A stretch of DNA of 64,000 nucleotides, taken from contig DEXQ01000008.1 in the NCBI GenBank assembly GCA_002364215.1, positions 1,468-65,467 on the forward strand, given 5' to 3'. A program made the position numbers and the translations under genes. Within the stretch, counting starts at the first letter, position 1, and every line of letters starts with the position of its first letter. Positions 1 to 8,525 of the stretch are shown here, piece after piece. The DNA comes from Aequorivita sp. UBA3180 (GTDB taxonomy: Bacteria > Bacteroidota > Bacteroidia > Flavobacteriales > Flavobacteriaceae). Under the pieces are notes generated by a model that was not told the DNA's origin, ran no database searches, and worked only from the letters and a program-made list of their open reading frames with translations.

Positions 1-98
1 TTTTCAATGAATATGATAATTGTTGGCGGTATTATTAAATTCACAGATGTTTATCTTATTGAAGAGATTATTATATTGTTAAATATATTGCGTTAAAG

Positions 99-130
99 TT
101 TTGTTGCAATTTTTTTTTTGAATACCTTAG
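99..130 (+). promoter_or_regulatory. candidate promoter of the first T9SS gene
   Basis: TTTTG at 99-103 is followed after 19 nt by TACCTTAG at 123-130, one mismatch from the Bacteroidota -7 consensus TAnnTTTG. The ATG follows at 160. The 10-mer AACTTAAAAC at 140-149 lies in the leader and recurs before two other genes in this window. Confidence 0.4.
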
Positions 131-159
131 TGCCAAATTAACTTAAAACTTAAATTATT

Positions 160-1665
160 ATGAAGAAAATTACTCTTATGATGTTCTTTTTTGTTTGTGC
201 TATTGGGTTTAGCCAAGAACAAATTAAAATGATGGGTACTAATAGTCCTGTTGTTTTTGAACAGCAACGAACTGATGTAAACCCAGTTATTACCATTTCT
301 GAGAATGCAGCTCCATCAATGGACATTTCTGCATTGGGAATGAATAACCCAACTTACTTGGCGGCTTGTACCGAGGAGAACCCTAATGACGGTACCTTTG
401 AGAATGGCTTTAACTGTTCTTCTGCAGCGGCCTTTATGACTGCTAACGATGTTACAGTTGCGGCGGATGAAAATTTCACTCTAATGAATATTACAGCGAG
501 TATTTTCGCCAATGGAGGTATTTCTAACGTTGATGTTAACTATTATGATGACGCAGCGGGTCTTCCTGGATCATTAATTGGTTCTGAGGCCTCTGTTACT
601 ATCGACAACCAAGCAGTTATCGGAAGCAACTTTGGTTTTGATGTGAACGAAGTTGAGATGACCGTTGCACCATTTGTTTTTAACGGACAAGCGGGTATGT
701 CGACTAAGTATTGGATCGAACTTTCTGTTACCGATGGCGGTGCAACAGGTAGTGTATTTTGGGTAGTTACTTCTTCTACAGCTGTAGGCGACCCTACTGC
801 ACAGTTTGACGGTGCAGCTTGGGGTATCCCGGATCCACTTATGGACGGCGTTTACATTTGGGAAGGTGATTGTGCTCCTATCGGCGGCGGTGGCGGCGCT
901 TGTGATGAGGAGAACCCTAACGACGGTACTTTTGAGAATGGTTTCAACTGTTCTTCTGCTGCGGCCTTTATGACTGCTAACGATGTTACCGTAGCGGCTG
1001 ACGAGAACTTCACACTGGAGAATATTACAGCTAGTATTTTCGCCAACGGAGGTATTTCCAACGTTGATGTTAACTATTATGATGACGCAGCTGGTCTTCC
1101 TGGATCATTAATTGGTTCTGAGGCCTCTGTTACCATCGACAACCAGGCGGTTATCGGCAGCAACTTTGGTTTTGACGTGAACGAGGTTGAGATGAGCGTT
1201 ACGCCATTTACCTTCAACGGTCAGGCTGGTGTTCCTACCACCTACTGGATTGAGCTTTCTGTTACCGATGGTGGTGCTACCGGAAGTGTTTTCTGGGTAG
1301 TTACCTCTTCTACAGCTATAGGCAATCCTACAGCGCAGTTTGACGGTGCGGCCTGGGGCATTCCAGATCCACTAATGGACGGTGTTTACATTTGGAGCGG
1401 TACTTGCGATTCGTTGGGCGTTAGCGATAATGCACTGGCAGGATTCTCTTACTATCCAAATCCAGCCACTGAGGTTCTATCTTTGAAATCTGCCAGCAAT
1501 ATAGAATCTGTATCTCTGTTCAACCTATTGGGTCAGCAGGTTATCAGCACTGAGATTGGTGCTACCACATCTGACATCAACCTTTCTGGTCTTACAGCGG
1601 GAACTTACATTATGAAAGTGACTGTTGATGGACAAACCGGAACTTACAAAGTGTTGAAGAACTAG
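160..1665 (+). CDS. T9SS-secreted protein with a duplicated domain and type A sorting domain
   Basis: Probable cell-surface or extracellular protein of unknown function. Residues 1-18 form a signal peptide (MKKITLMMFFFVCAIGFS, then Q). Residues about 72-238 and 250-416 are two copies of one domain that differ at only about 11 positions, joined by a Gly-rich linker (GGGGG). Each copy starts with a Cys-containing EENPNDGTFENGFNC block and ends with a GVYIW motif followed by Cys, which suggests a beta-sandwich with a disulfide (inference). Residues about 428-501 are a T9SS type A sorting domain (FSYYPNPATEVLSL near its start, GTYIMKV and a basic end), which predicts export by the Por system and attachment or release at the surface. 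The gene stands alone, with its own terminator. The domain family is not recognised. Confidence 0.9.
   Translation: MKKITLMMFFFVCAIGFSQEQIKMMGTNSPVVFEQQRTDVNPVITISENAAPSMDISALGMNNPTYLAACTEENPNDGTFENGFNCSSAAAFMTANDVTVAADENFTLMNITASIFANGGISNVDVNYYDDAAGLPGSLIGSEASVTIDNQAVIGSNFGFDVNEVEMTVAPFVFNGQAGMSTKYWIELSVTDGGATGSVFWVVTSSTAVGDPTAQFDGAAWGIPDPLMDGVYIWEGDCAPIGGGGGACDEENPNDGTFENGFNCSSAAAFMTANDVTVAADENFTLENITASIFANGGISNVDVNYYDDAAGLPGSLIGSEASVTIDNQAVIGSNFGFDVNEVEMSVTPFTFNGQAGVPTTYWIELSVTDGGATGSVFWVVTSSTAIGNPTAQFDGAAWGIPDPLMDGVYIWSGTCDSLGVSDNALAGFSYYPNPATEVLSLKSASNIESVSLFNLLGQQVISTEIGATTSDINLSGLTAGTYIMKVTVDGQTGTYKVLKN
367..1406 (+). repeat. intragenic tandem domain duplication (unit 534 bp)
   Basis: The DNA at 367-872 is repeated at 901-1406 with an offset of 534 bp (178 codons). 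Most differences between the copies are at third codon positions, and the encoded domains differ at about 11 residues. Protein sequence is therefore conserved while silent sites have drifted. Confidence 0.9.
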
Positions 1666-1683
1666 ATTTTCATAATTGATATG

Positions 1684-1719
1684 AAAAGCCATCCACGAAA
1701 GTGGGTGGCTTTTTTTATT
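1684..1719 (+). terminator. rho-independent terminator after the T9SS gene
   Basis: A 13-bp stem (left arm 1684-1696, right arm 1701-1713, one G-T pair) with a GAAA loop is followed by a T run. It lies just downstream of the stop at 1665. Confidence 0.85.
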
Positions 1720-1723
1720 TGAT

Positions 1724-1731
1724 TAACTTTG
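1724..1731 (+). promoter_or_regulatory. -7 box TAACTTTG, 4 nt before the glycosyltransferase ATG
   Basis: A perfect TAnnTTTG match ends 4 nt before the ATG at 1736. In Bacteroidota transcription starts a few bases past this box, so the mRNA would be leaderless or nearly so. No clear -33 TTG is placed at the usual distance. Confidence 0.5.
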
Positions 1732-1735
1732 CCCG

Positions 1736-2737
1736 ATGCAAATAAATTATTCCTTTATAATCCCTGTGTTTAACCGTCCTCAAGAAGTAAAGGAACTTTT
1801 GGAGAGTTTTGTGAATTTGGATTTTGGAAATGAATTTGAAATAGTTTTAGTAGAAGATGGATCCACTGAAACTTCAGAAAGTGTAGTAGCGGAATTTTCA
1901 AATAAACTTTCTATTTCATACTATTATAAAAATAATTCTGGTCCGGGAGAGTCTCGAAACTATGGAATGAAGCGCGCAAAAGGAAATTATTTTATAATTC
2001 TTGATTCTGATTGCCTGTTGCCTCCACATTATTTAACTGTTGTGGATAAATTTCTAAACCAAAATTATTATCATTGTTTTGGTGGTGCAGATGCTGCCCA
2101 TGAAAGTTTTACACCTTTGCAGAAGGCTATTAACTATGCCATGACTTCTTTTTTTACAACAGGAGGAATAAGAGGTAGTGTGAAAAGCATCAATAGTTTT
2201 GAACCCCGAAGTTTTAACATGGGTATTTCAAAAGAAGCTTTTGAGAGAACGGGAGGTTATTCAAAAATTCACCCTGGAGAGGACCCTGATCTTTCACAAC
2301 GTATATTAAAAGCAGGCTACAATACTACATTTCTTCCCAAGGCATTTGTATATCACAAACGCAGAATTTCTTGGGAAAAATTTTATATACAAGTAAAAAA
2401 GTTTGGATTGGTACGTCCTATATTAAATAGTTGGCACCCTTCGGCGGCTAAAATAACATATTGGTTTCCTACTATTTTTGTGATATTCGTATTGCTTACG
2501 TTATTGCTCTCAATTATTGTTTCACCCTTGTTTTTAGTTCCTGTCACTTTATATTTAATTCTTCTCCTTGTAGATTCTTCTTTAAGGAATAAAAGTATAT
2601 ATATAGGTATACTTTCAATAAAAGCTGTATTTGTTCAGTTTTTTGGCTATGGAATAGCGTTTGCTATGTCAACCATTTTTATAAATTTTCTAAAGAAAGA
2701 TCCCCAGAAACAATTTCCCTTTTTATTTTTTAAGTAA
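1736..2737 (+). CDS. family 2 glycosyltransferase, membrane-attached
   Basis: Inverting glycosyltransferase of the GT2/GT-A fold, which transfers a sugar from a nucleotide-sugar donor to a glycan or lipid acceptor at the inner membrane. The substrate is not predictable. Residues 1-110 hold the nucleotide-binding fold: FIIPVFNRP at the N-terminus, LVEDGSTE, and the metal-binding DXD-like motif in LDSDC. A GGAD motif, FNMGISKEAF and the acidic GEDPDLSQR follow, typical of the acceptor side. Residues about 240-310 contain two hydrophobic segments that would anchor the C-terminus in the membrane. The gene runs into the YbbR and CoaE genes with a very short gap, so it may be cotranscribed with them. 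No polysaccharide cluster surrounds it. Confidence 0.88.
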   Translation: MQINYSFIIPVFNRPQEVKELLESFVNLDFGNEFEIVLVEDGSTETSESVVAEFSNKLSISYYYKNNSGPGESRNYGMKRAKGNYFIILDSDCLLPPHYLTVVDKFLNQNYYHCFGGADAAHESFTPLQKAINYAMTSFFTTGGIRGSVKSINSFEPRSFNMGISKEAFERTGGYSKIHPGEDPDLSQRILKAGYNTTFLPKAFVYHKRRISWEKFYIQVKKFGLVRPILNSWHPSAAKITYWFPTIFVIFVLLTLLLSIIVSPLFLVPVTLYLILLLVDSSLRNKSIYIGILSIKAVFVQFFGYGIAFAMSTIFINFLKKDPQKQFPFLFFK

Positions 2738-2745
2738 ATTTATTG

Positions 2746-3714
2746 ATGCCCAATAATAAAAATATGTCGAAAGGATTTTTTAAAAAGCACAAAAATCTTA
2801 AAGTAAAGCGTTTTCTTTTCTTTTTATTGGTCGCAGCTATTTTTTGGGTGTTAACCAAGTTTAGTAGGGAATTTACCGCTACTATGGTTGCTAAAATTCA
2901 ATATGAAAACGTTCCTGAAAATGCTGCATTATCTGAGGGAAATTTAAAGAACATTACTTTTGACCTTACCGCAAATGGTTTTGAAATATTATTTTACAAA
3001 TTTAAAAAGCCAACTATTGAACTACAAATAAATAAATATTATAATAAGGAAAAAGATCACTTTACTATTACAAAGAGTGAATTAAACCGTATGGTCTCTT
3101 CCAACTTCAATAGAAACTTGGCTATAAAAAACCTTTCTGTTGAAGAGCTAAAAGTTTTTTTGGATCCAATTGTTTTGAAAAAAGTTAAGGTAATTCCGAA
3201 GCATAGTTTTACCTTCAAAGATGGTTTTAAACCTATTGACAGTATTAATGTATCTCCAGATTCTGTTGTTATATCTGGTCCTTCCGGCAGTCTAAAAAAC
3301 ATAGGCGCAATAGAAACAGAAGTGATTTCAATTGAAAATATTGAAAAAGATATTTCCAAAACTGTAAAAATTATAAACAACAACAATGAGATTGTCTCTA
3401 TAAAACCCGATAAAATATTGGTGAGCCTAAAAGTAGCCGAATTTTCACAAGGAAAATTTACGCTTCCTATTGAGGTAATTAATTTGCCTCCAGATTTGGA
3501 TATTAAATTGGTTTCCCCAAATGTTACGGTTTCATACGATGTATCGGTGAATGATTTTTCCGAAATTTCGAAAGATAGCTTTCGGGTAATATGTGATTAT
3601 TCCAAAAGAAATAAGGAGGAAAATTTTATGCTTCCCATACTGGAAAAAATGCCTCCGAATGTTCGGAATGTGGTTTTTGAGCCAAAAAAGATTGATTTTC
3701 TGATCTTTAAATAA
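2746..3714 (+). CDS. YbbR-like domain protein
   Basis: Membrane-anchored protein with YbbR-like repeats in the periplasm. In Firmicutes YbbR (CdaR) controls the c-di-AMP cyclase CdaA, but here no cyclase gene is adjacent, so that role is not assumed. A positively charged N-terminus (KKHKNLKVKR) precedes one membrane segment at about residues 25-42 (FLFFLLVAAIFWVL). The remainder is beta-rich, with repeated segments such as VIPKHSFTFKDGF and DSVVISGPSGSL that are typical of the family. ATG 2746 was chosen; ATG 2764 (MSKGFFKK) is an equally reasonable start. The pairing with coaE just downstream is common in Bacteroidota genomes. Confidence 0.82.
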   Translation: MPNNKNMSKGFFKKHKNLKVKRFLFFLLVAAIFWVLTKFSREFTATMVAKIQYENVPENAALSEGNLKNITFDLTANGFEILFYKFKKPTIELQINKYYNKEKDHFTITKSELNRMVSSNFNRNLAIKNLSVEELKVFLDPIVLKKVKVIPKHSFTFKDGFKPIDSINVSPDSVVISGPSGSLKNIGAIETEVISIENIEKDISKTVKIINNNNEIVSIKPDKILVSLKVAEFSQGKFTLPIEVINLPPDLDIKLVSPNVTVSYDVSVNDFSEISKDSFRVICDYSKRNKEENFMLPILEKMPPNVRNVVFEPKKIDFLIFK

Positions 3715-3745
3715 TTTAGCTTTTGGCTGTTCAAAATAATAAGAA

Positions 3746-4333
3746 ATGAAAATTGTAGGTCTTACAGGTGGAATAGGGAGTGGAAAAACTACAGTAGCAA
3801 AAATGTTTTCGAAGCTTGGTGTGCCCGTATATATAGCCGATGTAGAGGCAAAAAAATTGACCAATTCGTCCAAGGTCATTCATCGTAAATTGGTAAAATT
3901 ACTTGGTGAGGAAGCATATACTGGAGAAGGTCTAAATCGCGCTTTTGTTGCCGAAAAAATCTTTAATGACAAAGGCCTGCTAAAGTCCGTAAATGAAATA
4001 ATCCATCCCAAGGTTGCGGCACATTTTAAAAAATGGGTTTCAAAACAGCATACTTCATATGTAATAAAAGAAGCTGCTATACTTTTTGAAAATGGTAGTT
4101 ATAAAGAATGCGATACGGTCATCCTTGTAACTGCTCCAAAACCTATAAGAATAAGGCGTATTTTGGCACGTGATAAAATTTCAAAAGCTGAAATAGAACA
4201 GCGAATGGACAATCAATGGAGCGATGAAGATAAAATACAATTAGCTGATATTGTAGTAAATAATATAGACCTTGAGGCCACAAAAAAACGAGTTACAGAA
4301 ATACATAAAACACTTCTTTTAAAAGCTTCTTAA
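3746..4333 (+). CDS. coaE: dephospho-CoA kinase
   Basis: Phosphorylates the 3'-OH of dephospho-CoA with ATP, the last step of coenzyme A synthesis, in the cytoplasm. The P-loop is GGIGSGKTT at residues 8-16. The family motifs DVEAKKLT (substrate Asp near residue 32), IIHPKVAAHF and the late RRILARDKISKAEIEQRM lid helix are all present. The length of 195 residues is normal for CoaE. It lies 31 nt behind the ybbR-like gene and probably shares its transcript. The sequence that follows carries an inverted repeat and the promoter of the two-component genes. Confidence 0.96.
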   Translation: MKIVGLTGGIGSGKTTVAKMFSKLGVPVYIADVEAKKLTNSSKVIHRKLVKLLGEEAYTGEGLNRAFVAEKIFNDKGLLKSVNEIIHPKVAAHFKKWVSKQHTSYVIKEAAILFENGSYKECDTVILVTAPKPIRIRRILARDKISKAEIEQRMDNQWSDEDKIQLADIVVNNIDLEATKKRVTEIHKTLLLKAS

Positions 4334-4351
4334 ATCCATTCTCTTCTTTTG

Positions 4352-4389
4352 TTAACATTTGGTTAAATGGACAAGTCACTAAATGTTAA
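4352..4389. promoter_or_regulatory. operator-like inverted repeat before the sensor kinase
   Basis: TTAACATTT at 4352-4360 and its exact reverse complement AAATGTTAA at 4381-4389 lie directly upstream of the -7 box of the kinase gene. A third TTAAATGG half-site sits between them. The position fits a site for a dimeric regulator, possibly the adjacent response regulator (inference). Confidence 0.45.
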
Positions 4390-4394
4390 AATCT

Positions 4395-4402
4395 TACTTT
4401 TG
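4395..4402 (+). promoter_or_regulatory. -7 box TACTTTTG, 4 nt before the kinase ATG
   Basis: A perfect TAnnTTTG box ends at 4402, leaving only AGGT before the ATG at 4407. A transcript starting at the usual distance would begin at the start codon itself. Confidence 0.5.
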
Positions 4403-4406
4403 AGGT

Positions 4407-5966
4407 ATGAACAAAAAGCTATTCGTATTGCTTATAGCGCTCATGAGCCTCTCATTGTTGGGAATAGTTTTCGTTCAAGGATATTGGATATCAAATGCTT
4501 ATAGTACAAAAGCAGAACAGTTTACAATCAACTCAAAGCAAGTGTTGATATCGGTTGCAAAAGAAATCCAACTAAGAGAAAACGAAGCTTACTATCAGGT
4601 TTATAGTGCATATGTAGACAGCATTCAAATCCCAGACAATCAAAGTTTTACAGAACTGGCCTATAGAATTCAAAATAAAGCTACAAATGAAACTTATATA
4701 TATACCGACGGAATTTTAGAACAGGATTATAAACTTTCTTCGGGGCTTTTTGATTCTGATATGGATAGCGTTCAGTTCCGTAAACTTACCAGCAGGAAGA
4801 CAAAAACTAAAATTTCTGAAGGATTGGATGGAATAACCATGACTGATACACGCGTGGAGTCTTTTTCTAGAATGAAAGATTATGAACGAAAGCAGTTTGA
4901 GGACTTTGTTAGCAATGTAACGGCAATGGTGCCAATTTATAAAAGGGTAAATGAAGAAGAGGTAAGGAGCCTTATTGCTAAAGAGCTTAAAGAAAGAGGG
5001 TTAAAATCTAAATTTGAATTTGCTATTTACAGCAACAACCTAGAAACTAAAGTACGCTCCAAGGGTTTTAAATTTGACGACGGAAGTACCTATATAGTAC
5101 CGCTTTTTGTAAATGAAAACAAAAACAATTATGAACTATATGTAAACTTTTCAGAAAAGGAAAAATTAGTTCTAAATAGTATTTTAGGGATGGCCATACT
5201 TTCGTTGGTGTTTACGGCAGTGATAATTTTGGCATATTCCAGTGCAATATCACAGATTTACAAACAAAGGCAAATTTCACAAATAAAGAGTGATTTTATA
5301 AATAACATGACCCACGAGTTCAAAACTCCCATAGCAACCATTAATCTGGCGCTGGATTCACTTAAAAATCCTAAAGTTAAGGATAATAAGGAGTTTTTAG
5401 ATCGTTACTTGGGGATGATAAGGGACGAAAACAGAAGAATGAATGCCCAAGTTGAGAATGTTCTTAGAATCTCTAAACTTGAAAAGAACGAGTTAGATCT
5501 TCCTAAGGAACGCTTGGATTTAAAGGATATAGTTGAAGAAGCCATTTCTCACGTAAGCCTTATTGTAGAAGATAGGGGAGGATATATTAATACCCATTAC
5601 GGAGCTTTAAAATCAACTGTCTTGGCCAATGAATCACATTTAAGCAATGTAATAGTAAATATTTTGGACAATGCAATTAAATATTCTGAAGAAGAGCCCA
5701 AAATTGACATCTATTCAGAAAATGTAAAAAATAGCATTATTCTCAAAATTCGCGACCAAGGCATGGGAATGAGCAAGCCTGTCCAGAAAAAAATATTTGA
5801 AAAATTTTACCGAGAACACACAGGTGATATTCACAACGTTAAAGGGCACGGTCTTGGACTGGCCTATGTAAAACGCATCTTGGACGACCACGATGCCGAA
5901 ATTTACGTAGAAAGCGAAAAAGGAAAAGGCAGCACTTTTATTATAAAACTACACTTAATATCTTAA
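4407..5966 (+). CDS. sensor histidine kinase (RprX-like)
   Basis: Inner-membrane sensor kinase of a two-component system. A membrane segment near residues 7-27 precedes an extracytoplasmic sensor region of about 225 residues and a second membrane segment near residues 255-280. The H box FINNMTHEFKTP places the phospho-accepting histidine at residue 303. The N box (NVIVNILDNAIKYS), G1 (RDQGMGM), F box (FEKFYR) and G2 (GHGLGLAY) of the HATPase domain follow and look intact. No HAMP domain is obvious. The response-regulator gene starts 4 nt after the stop, so the two form an operon. The layout resembles RprX/RprY of Bacteroides; the signal is unknown. Confidence 0.92.
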   Translation: MNKKLFVLLIALMSLSLLGIVFVQGYWISNAYSTKAEQFTINSKQVLISVAKEIQLRENEAYYQVYSAYVDSIQIPDNQSFTELAYRIQNKATNETYIYTDGILEQDYKLSSGLFDSDMDSVQFRKLTSRKTKTKISEGLDGITMTDTRVESFSRMKDYERKQFEDFVSNVTAMVPIYKRVNEEEVRSLIAKELKERGLKSKFEFAIYSNNLETKVRSKGFKFDDGSTYIVPLFVNENKNNYELYVNFSEKEKLVLNSILGMAILSLVFTAVIILAYSSAISQIYKQRQISQIKSDFINNMTHEFKTPIATINLALDSLKNPKVKDNKEFLDRYLGMIRDENRRMNAQVENVLRISKLEKNELDLPKERLDLKDIVEEAISHVSLIVEDRGGYINTHYGALKSTVLANESHLSNVIVNILDNAIKYSEEEPKIDIYSENVKNSIILKIRDQGMGMSKPVQKKIFEKFYREHTGDIHNVKGHGLGLAYVKRILDDHDAEIYVESEKGKGSTFIIKLHLIS

Positions 5967-5970
5967 AATT

Positions 5971-6687
5971 ATGGAAACAGAAAACAAAAAAATCCTTCTT
6001 GTTGAAGACGATCCCAACTTTGGGACAGTATTGAAAGATTACCTAGCCATGAACGATTATAACGTTACCCACGCTAAAAACGGGATGGAAGGTTTTGAGA
6101 AATTTAAAAAAGACGATTTCGATCTTTGCATACTAGATGTAATGATGCCATACAAAGACGGCTTTACACTTGCAAAGGAAATTCGTGAGAAAAACGAAGA
6201 TGTGCCGATTATATTTCTTACTGCAAAAGCCATGAAAGAGGACGTGCTTAAAGGCTATAAAGTAGGAGCAGATGATTATTTAAATAAGCCCTTTGATAGC
6301 GAGGTGCTTTTGATGAAAATCAAAGCAATTATTCAAAGAAAAGCTACTGATTCTATTGCAGACAGTAAGCAATTTGAATTTCAGGTGGGCAATTTCCACT
6401 TAAATTCCAAACTGCGTTTCTTGACCTATAACAAAGAAACCCCAATAAAACTTTCCCCAAAGGAAAATGAATTGCTGCGCCTTTTGGCACTTCATAAAAA
6501 TGATTTGATGCCACGTGAACTGGCATTGACAAAAATTTGGAGAGATGACAATTATTTCACATCACGAAGTATGGACGTTTACATAGCCAAACTTCGGAAA
6601 TATCTAAGTAAGGATGATGGTGTGGAAATAATCAATATTCATGGTGAAGGGTTCCGTTTGGTGGTGAAGAGTGAAGTGGACAATTAA
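5971..6687 (+). CDS. OmpR-family response regulator (RprY-like)
   Basis: DNA-binding partner of the kinase encoded just upstream. The receiver domain (residues 1-120) shows the acidic pair EDD at 12-14, the phospho-acceptor Asp56 in CILDVMMP, the Thr of FLTAK and the Lys of LNKPFDS. The C-terminal half (about 140-235) is a winged helix-turn-helix of the OmpR/PhoB type: LSPKENELLRLLALH, DNYFTSRSMDVYIAKLRKYL and the wing IHGEGFRL. All the conserved residues are present. The operon ends at a terminator shared with the convergent miaA. The regulon is not visible, but an inverted repeat in front of the operon (4352-4389) is a candidate autoregulatory site. Confidence 0.94.
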   Translation: METENKKILLVEDDPNFGTVLKDYLAMNDYNVTHAKNGMEGFEKFKKDDFDLCILDVMMPYKDGFTLAKEIREKNEDVPIIFLTAKAMKEDVLKGYKVGADDYLNKPFDSEVLLMKIKAIIQRKATDSIADSKQFEFQVGNFHLNSKLRFLTYNKETPIKLSPKENELLRLLALHKNDLMPRELALTKIWRDDNYFTSRSMDVYIAKLRKYLSKDDGVEIINIHGEGFRLVVKSEVDN

Positions 6688-6710
6688 TTGTAAATATTAA
6701 GATAAGTGTA

Positions 6711-6737
6711 AAAAAACGCCTTTATAGGGCGTTTTTT
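6711..6737. terminator. bidirectional terminator between response regulator and miaA
   Basis: AAAAAACGCC (6711-6720) pairs with GGCGTTTTTT (6728-6737) around a 7-nt loop. T runs on both strands serve the two convergent operons. Confidence 0.85.
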
Positions 6738-7639
6738 TCTTTTATATAATCTATAATTTCGTTCGGTTGGGTATCATAACCAAACCAGTTGATAGCTTCG
6801 TTTTTTTTAAACCATGTATTCTGGCGTTTTGCAAACCTTCGGGTATTTTTTTTAATTTCTGAAATGGCTTCTTCCAAAGAAATTTTACCGTCAAAATATT
6901 CAAAAAGCTCTCGATAGCCCACTGTTTGCAGAGCATTTTTGTCTCTAAAAGATAGTAGGGATTTAGCTTCATCTAGTAGTCCGTCTGCCATCATAATATC
7001 TACCCTAAGATTTATACGATTGTAAATTAGCTCCCGTTCTGCAGTTAAGCCAATAAAAATAGTATTGAAATCTCTTTTTGAATTTTCCTTTCTAAGAAAA
7101 GATGAATACGGCCTGCCGGTAGCTCTATGAATTTCCAAAGCGCGAACCAATCGGTGTGGATTATGAATATCAACCTTTTTATAATATTCGGGATCTATAT
7201 TTTTTAGTTCCCTTTGAAGTGCTTCAATGCCTTTTTCAGCCAATTCAAAATTTAACCGGTCTCTAATTATCGAAGGCACCTCTGGAAAATTATCCAGACC
7301 TTTTATCACGGCATCTACATATAATCCCGAACCTCCAACCATTACAACCACTGTGTTTTTTTTAAAAAGAATTTTTAATAATGCAAGTGAGTCCCTTTCA
7401 AAATCGCCAACGGAGTAATCCTCAAAAATACTTTTGTTTTGAATGAAATGATGCGGAACGGCTTCCAGCTCTTCTTTTGAAGGAACTGCAGTGCCTATAT
7501 TCATTTCTTTAAAAAACTGACGTGAATCTGCCGAAATTATTTCGGTATTAAAAGCTTTTGCAAGTTTTATAGCTAAAGAAGTTTTGCCAATAGCCGTAGC
7601 ACCCACTACACATATTAGCAATGGTTTTTTTGAAGACAT
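6722..7639 (-). CDS. miaA: tRNA dimethylallyltransferase
   Basis: Transfers a dimethylallyl group to N6 of A37 in tRNAs that read codons starting with U. The P-loop is GATAIGKTS near residues 13-21, and DSRQFFKEMNIGTAVPS is the substrate-binding motif after it. GGSGLYVDAVIKGL, NPHRLVRALEIHRATGRP and LQTVGYRELFEYF are typical MiaA blocks. The length of 305 residues is usual. The start codon shares one base with the stop of the ion-channel gene (TAATG), so translation is probably coupled. It is the last gene of a seven-gene minus-strand run. Confidence 0.96.
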   Translation of the reverse strand: MSSKKPLLICVVGATAIGKTSLAIKLAKAFNTEIISADSRQFFKEMNIGTAVPSKEELEAVPHHFIQNKSIFEDYSVGDFERDSLALLKILFKKNTVVVMVGGSGLYVDAVIKGLDNFPEVPSIIRDRLNFELAEKGIEALQRELKNIDPEYYKKVDIHNPHRLVRALEIHRATGRPYSSFLRKENSKRDFNTIFIGLTAERELIYNRINLRVDIMMADGLLDEAKSLLSFRDKNALQTVGYRELFEYFDGKISLEEAISEIKKNTRRFAKRQNTWFKKNEAINWFGYDTQPNEIIDYIKEKNAL

Positions 7640-8487
7640 TATGTTTCTATGTGACTTTTAGGGTTTAATTCTTCCCCACATTCATGGCAATATTTTGCAT
7701 CATCCCGATGTCTTTGCGCCCCACAATTTCTACAGGACTGTGTGTTTACGTGTACATAGTCCTTATCTGTACTCCTTGTGTATTCAGCGCTTACAATTCC
7801 TGTGGGAACGGCAATAATTCCATAACCCAAAATCATAATGACCGTTGCCAATAATTGGCCTAAAGGAGTTACGGGGGCTATATCACCAAAGCCCACTGTA
7901 GTAAGAGTTACGATACACCAATACACACTTGTGGGAATGCTTTTAAAACCGTTTTCGGGTCCTTCTATGATGTACATCAATGTACCCGCAATTACTGCAA
8001 TTACAAGCACTGCAAATAGAAAAACCAGAATCTTCGCCCTACTGCTTATTAATGCCCTGCGCAATTTTGTTGCTTCGCCAACGTAGCGGGCTAATTTCAA
8101 AATTCTGAAAACTCTTAAAAGCCTCAACGCACGTACGGACAATAAAAAACTGCTGCCCGCAAAAAGAAAGGATATATAAAGAGGAATGGTTGATAAAAAG
8201 TCGATAATCCCGTAAAAACTGAAAATGTAAGCTTTCGGTTTTTTTACTGTTATAATGCGTGCAATGTATTCAAAAGTGAAAAATATGGTGATGACCCACT
8301 CTCCAATGTAAAGTATCTCGTGATATTTTGCATCAATTCCCTGCACACTTTCCAGCATAACAAGCACAATACTTAGTAAAATAAGAATAAGTAGTATTAC
8401 ATCAAAGAGCTTTCCCATGGGTGTATCGGCCTCATAAATGATTTCGTGAAGTCGGTAACGCCAGGATCTTTTATTGGTTGGTTTCAA
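7639..8487 (-). CDS. voltage-gated-type ion channel with C-terminal zinc ribbon
   Basis: Six-transmembrane cation channel of the inner membrane. An S4-like segment with Arg every third residue (RALRLLRVFRILKLARY) lies near residues 120-137. The pore loop with the potassium-type filter TTVGFGDIAP lies near residue 195 and is followed by the last helix. A short C-terminal tail carries two CxxC-type pairs (CRNCGAQ and CHECGEE), a probable zinc ribbon whose role is unknown. Proteins of this length with one S4 and one filter are normally potassium-selective tetramers (family knowledge). It sits between the exonuclease gene and miaA in one transcription unit without an obvious functional link. Confidence 0.9.
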   Translation of the reverse strand: MKPTNKRSWRYRLHEIIYEADTPMGKLFDVILLILILLSIVLVMLESVQGIDAKYHEILYIGEWVITIFFTFEYIARIITVKKPKAYIFSFYGIIDFLSTIPLYISFLFAGSSFLLSVRALRLLRVFRILKLARYVGEATKLRRALISSRAKILVFLFAVLVIAVIAGTLMYIIEGPENGFKSIPTSVYWCIVTLTTVGFGDIAPVTPLGQLLATVIMILGYGIIAVPTGIVSAEYTRSTDKDYVHVNTQSCRNCGAQRHRDDAKYCHECGEELNPKSHIET

Positions 8488-8525
8488 TATGAAATTTTTG
8501 AAGGACTAAAATAAGCAACTTTAGC

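Noticed and set aside
52..159. possible gene or RNA at the left edge
   Set aside because: The first 159 nt show AT-rich leader sequence only.
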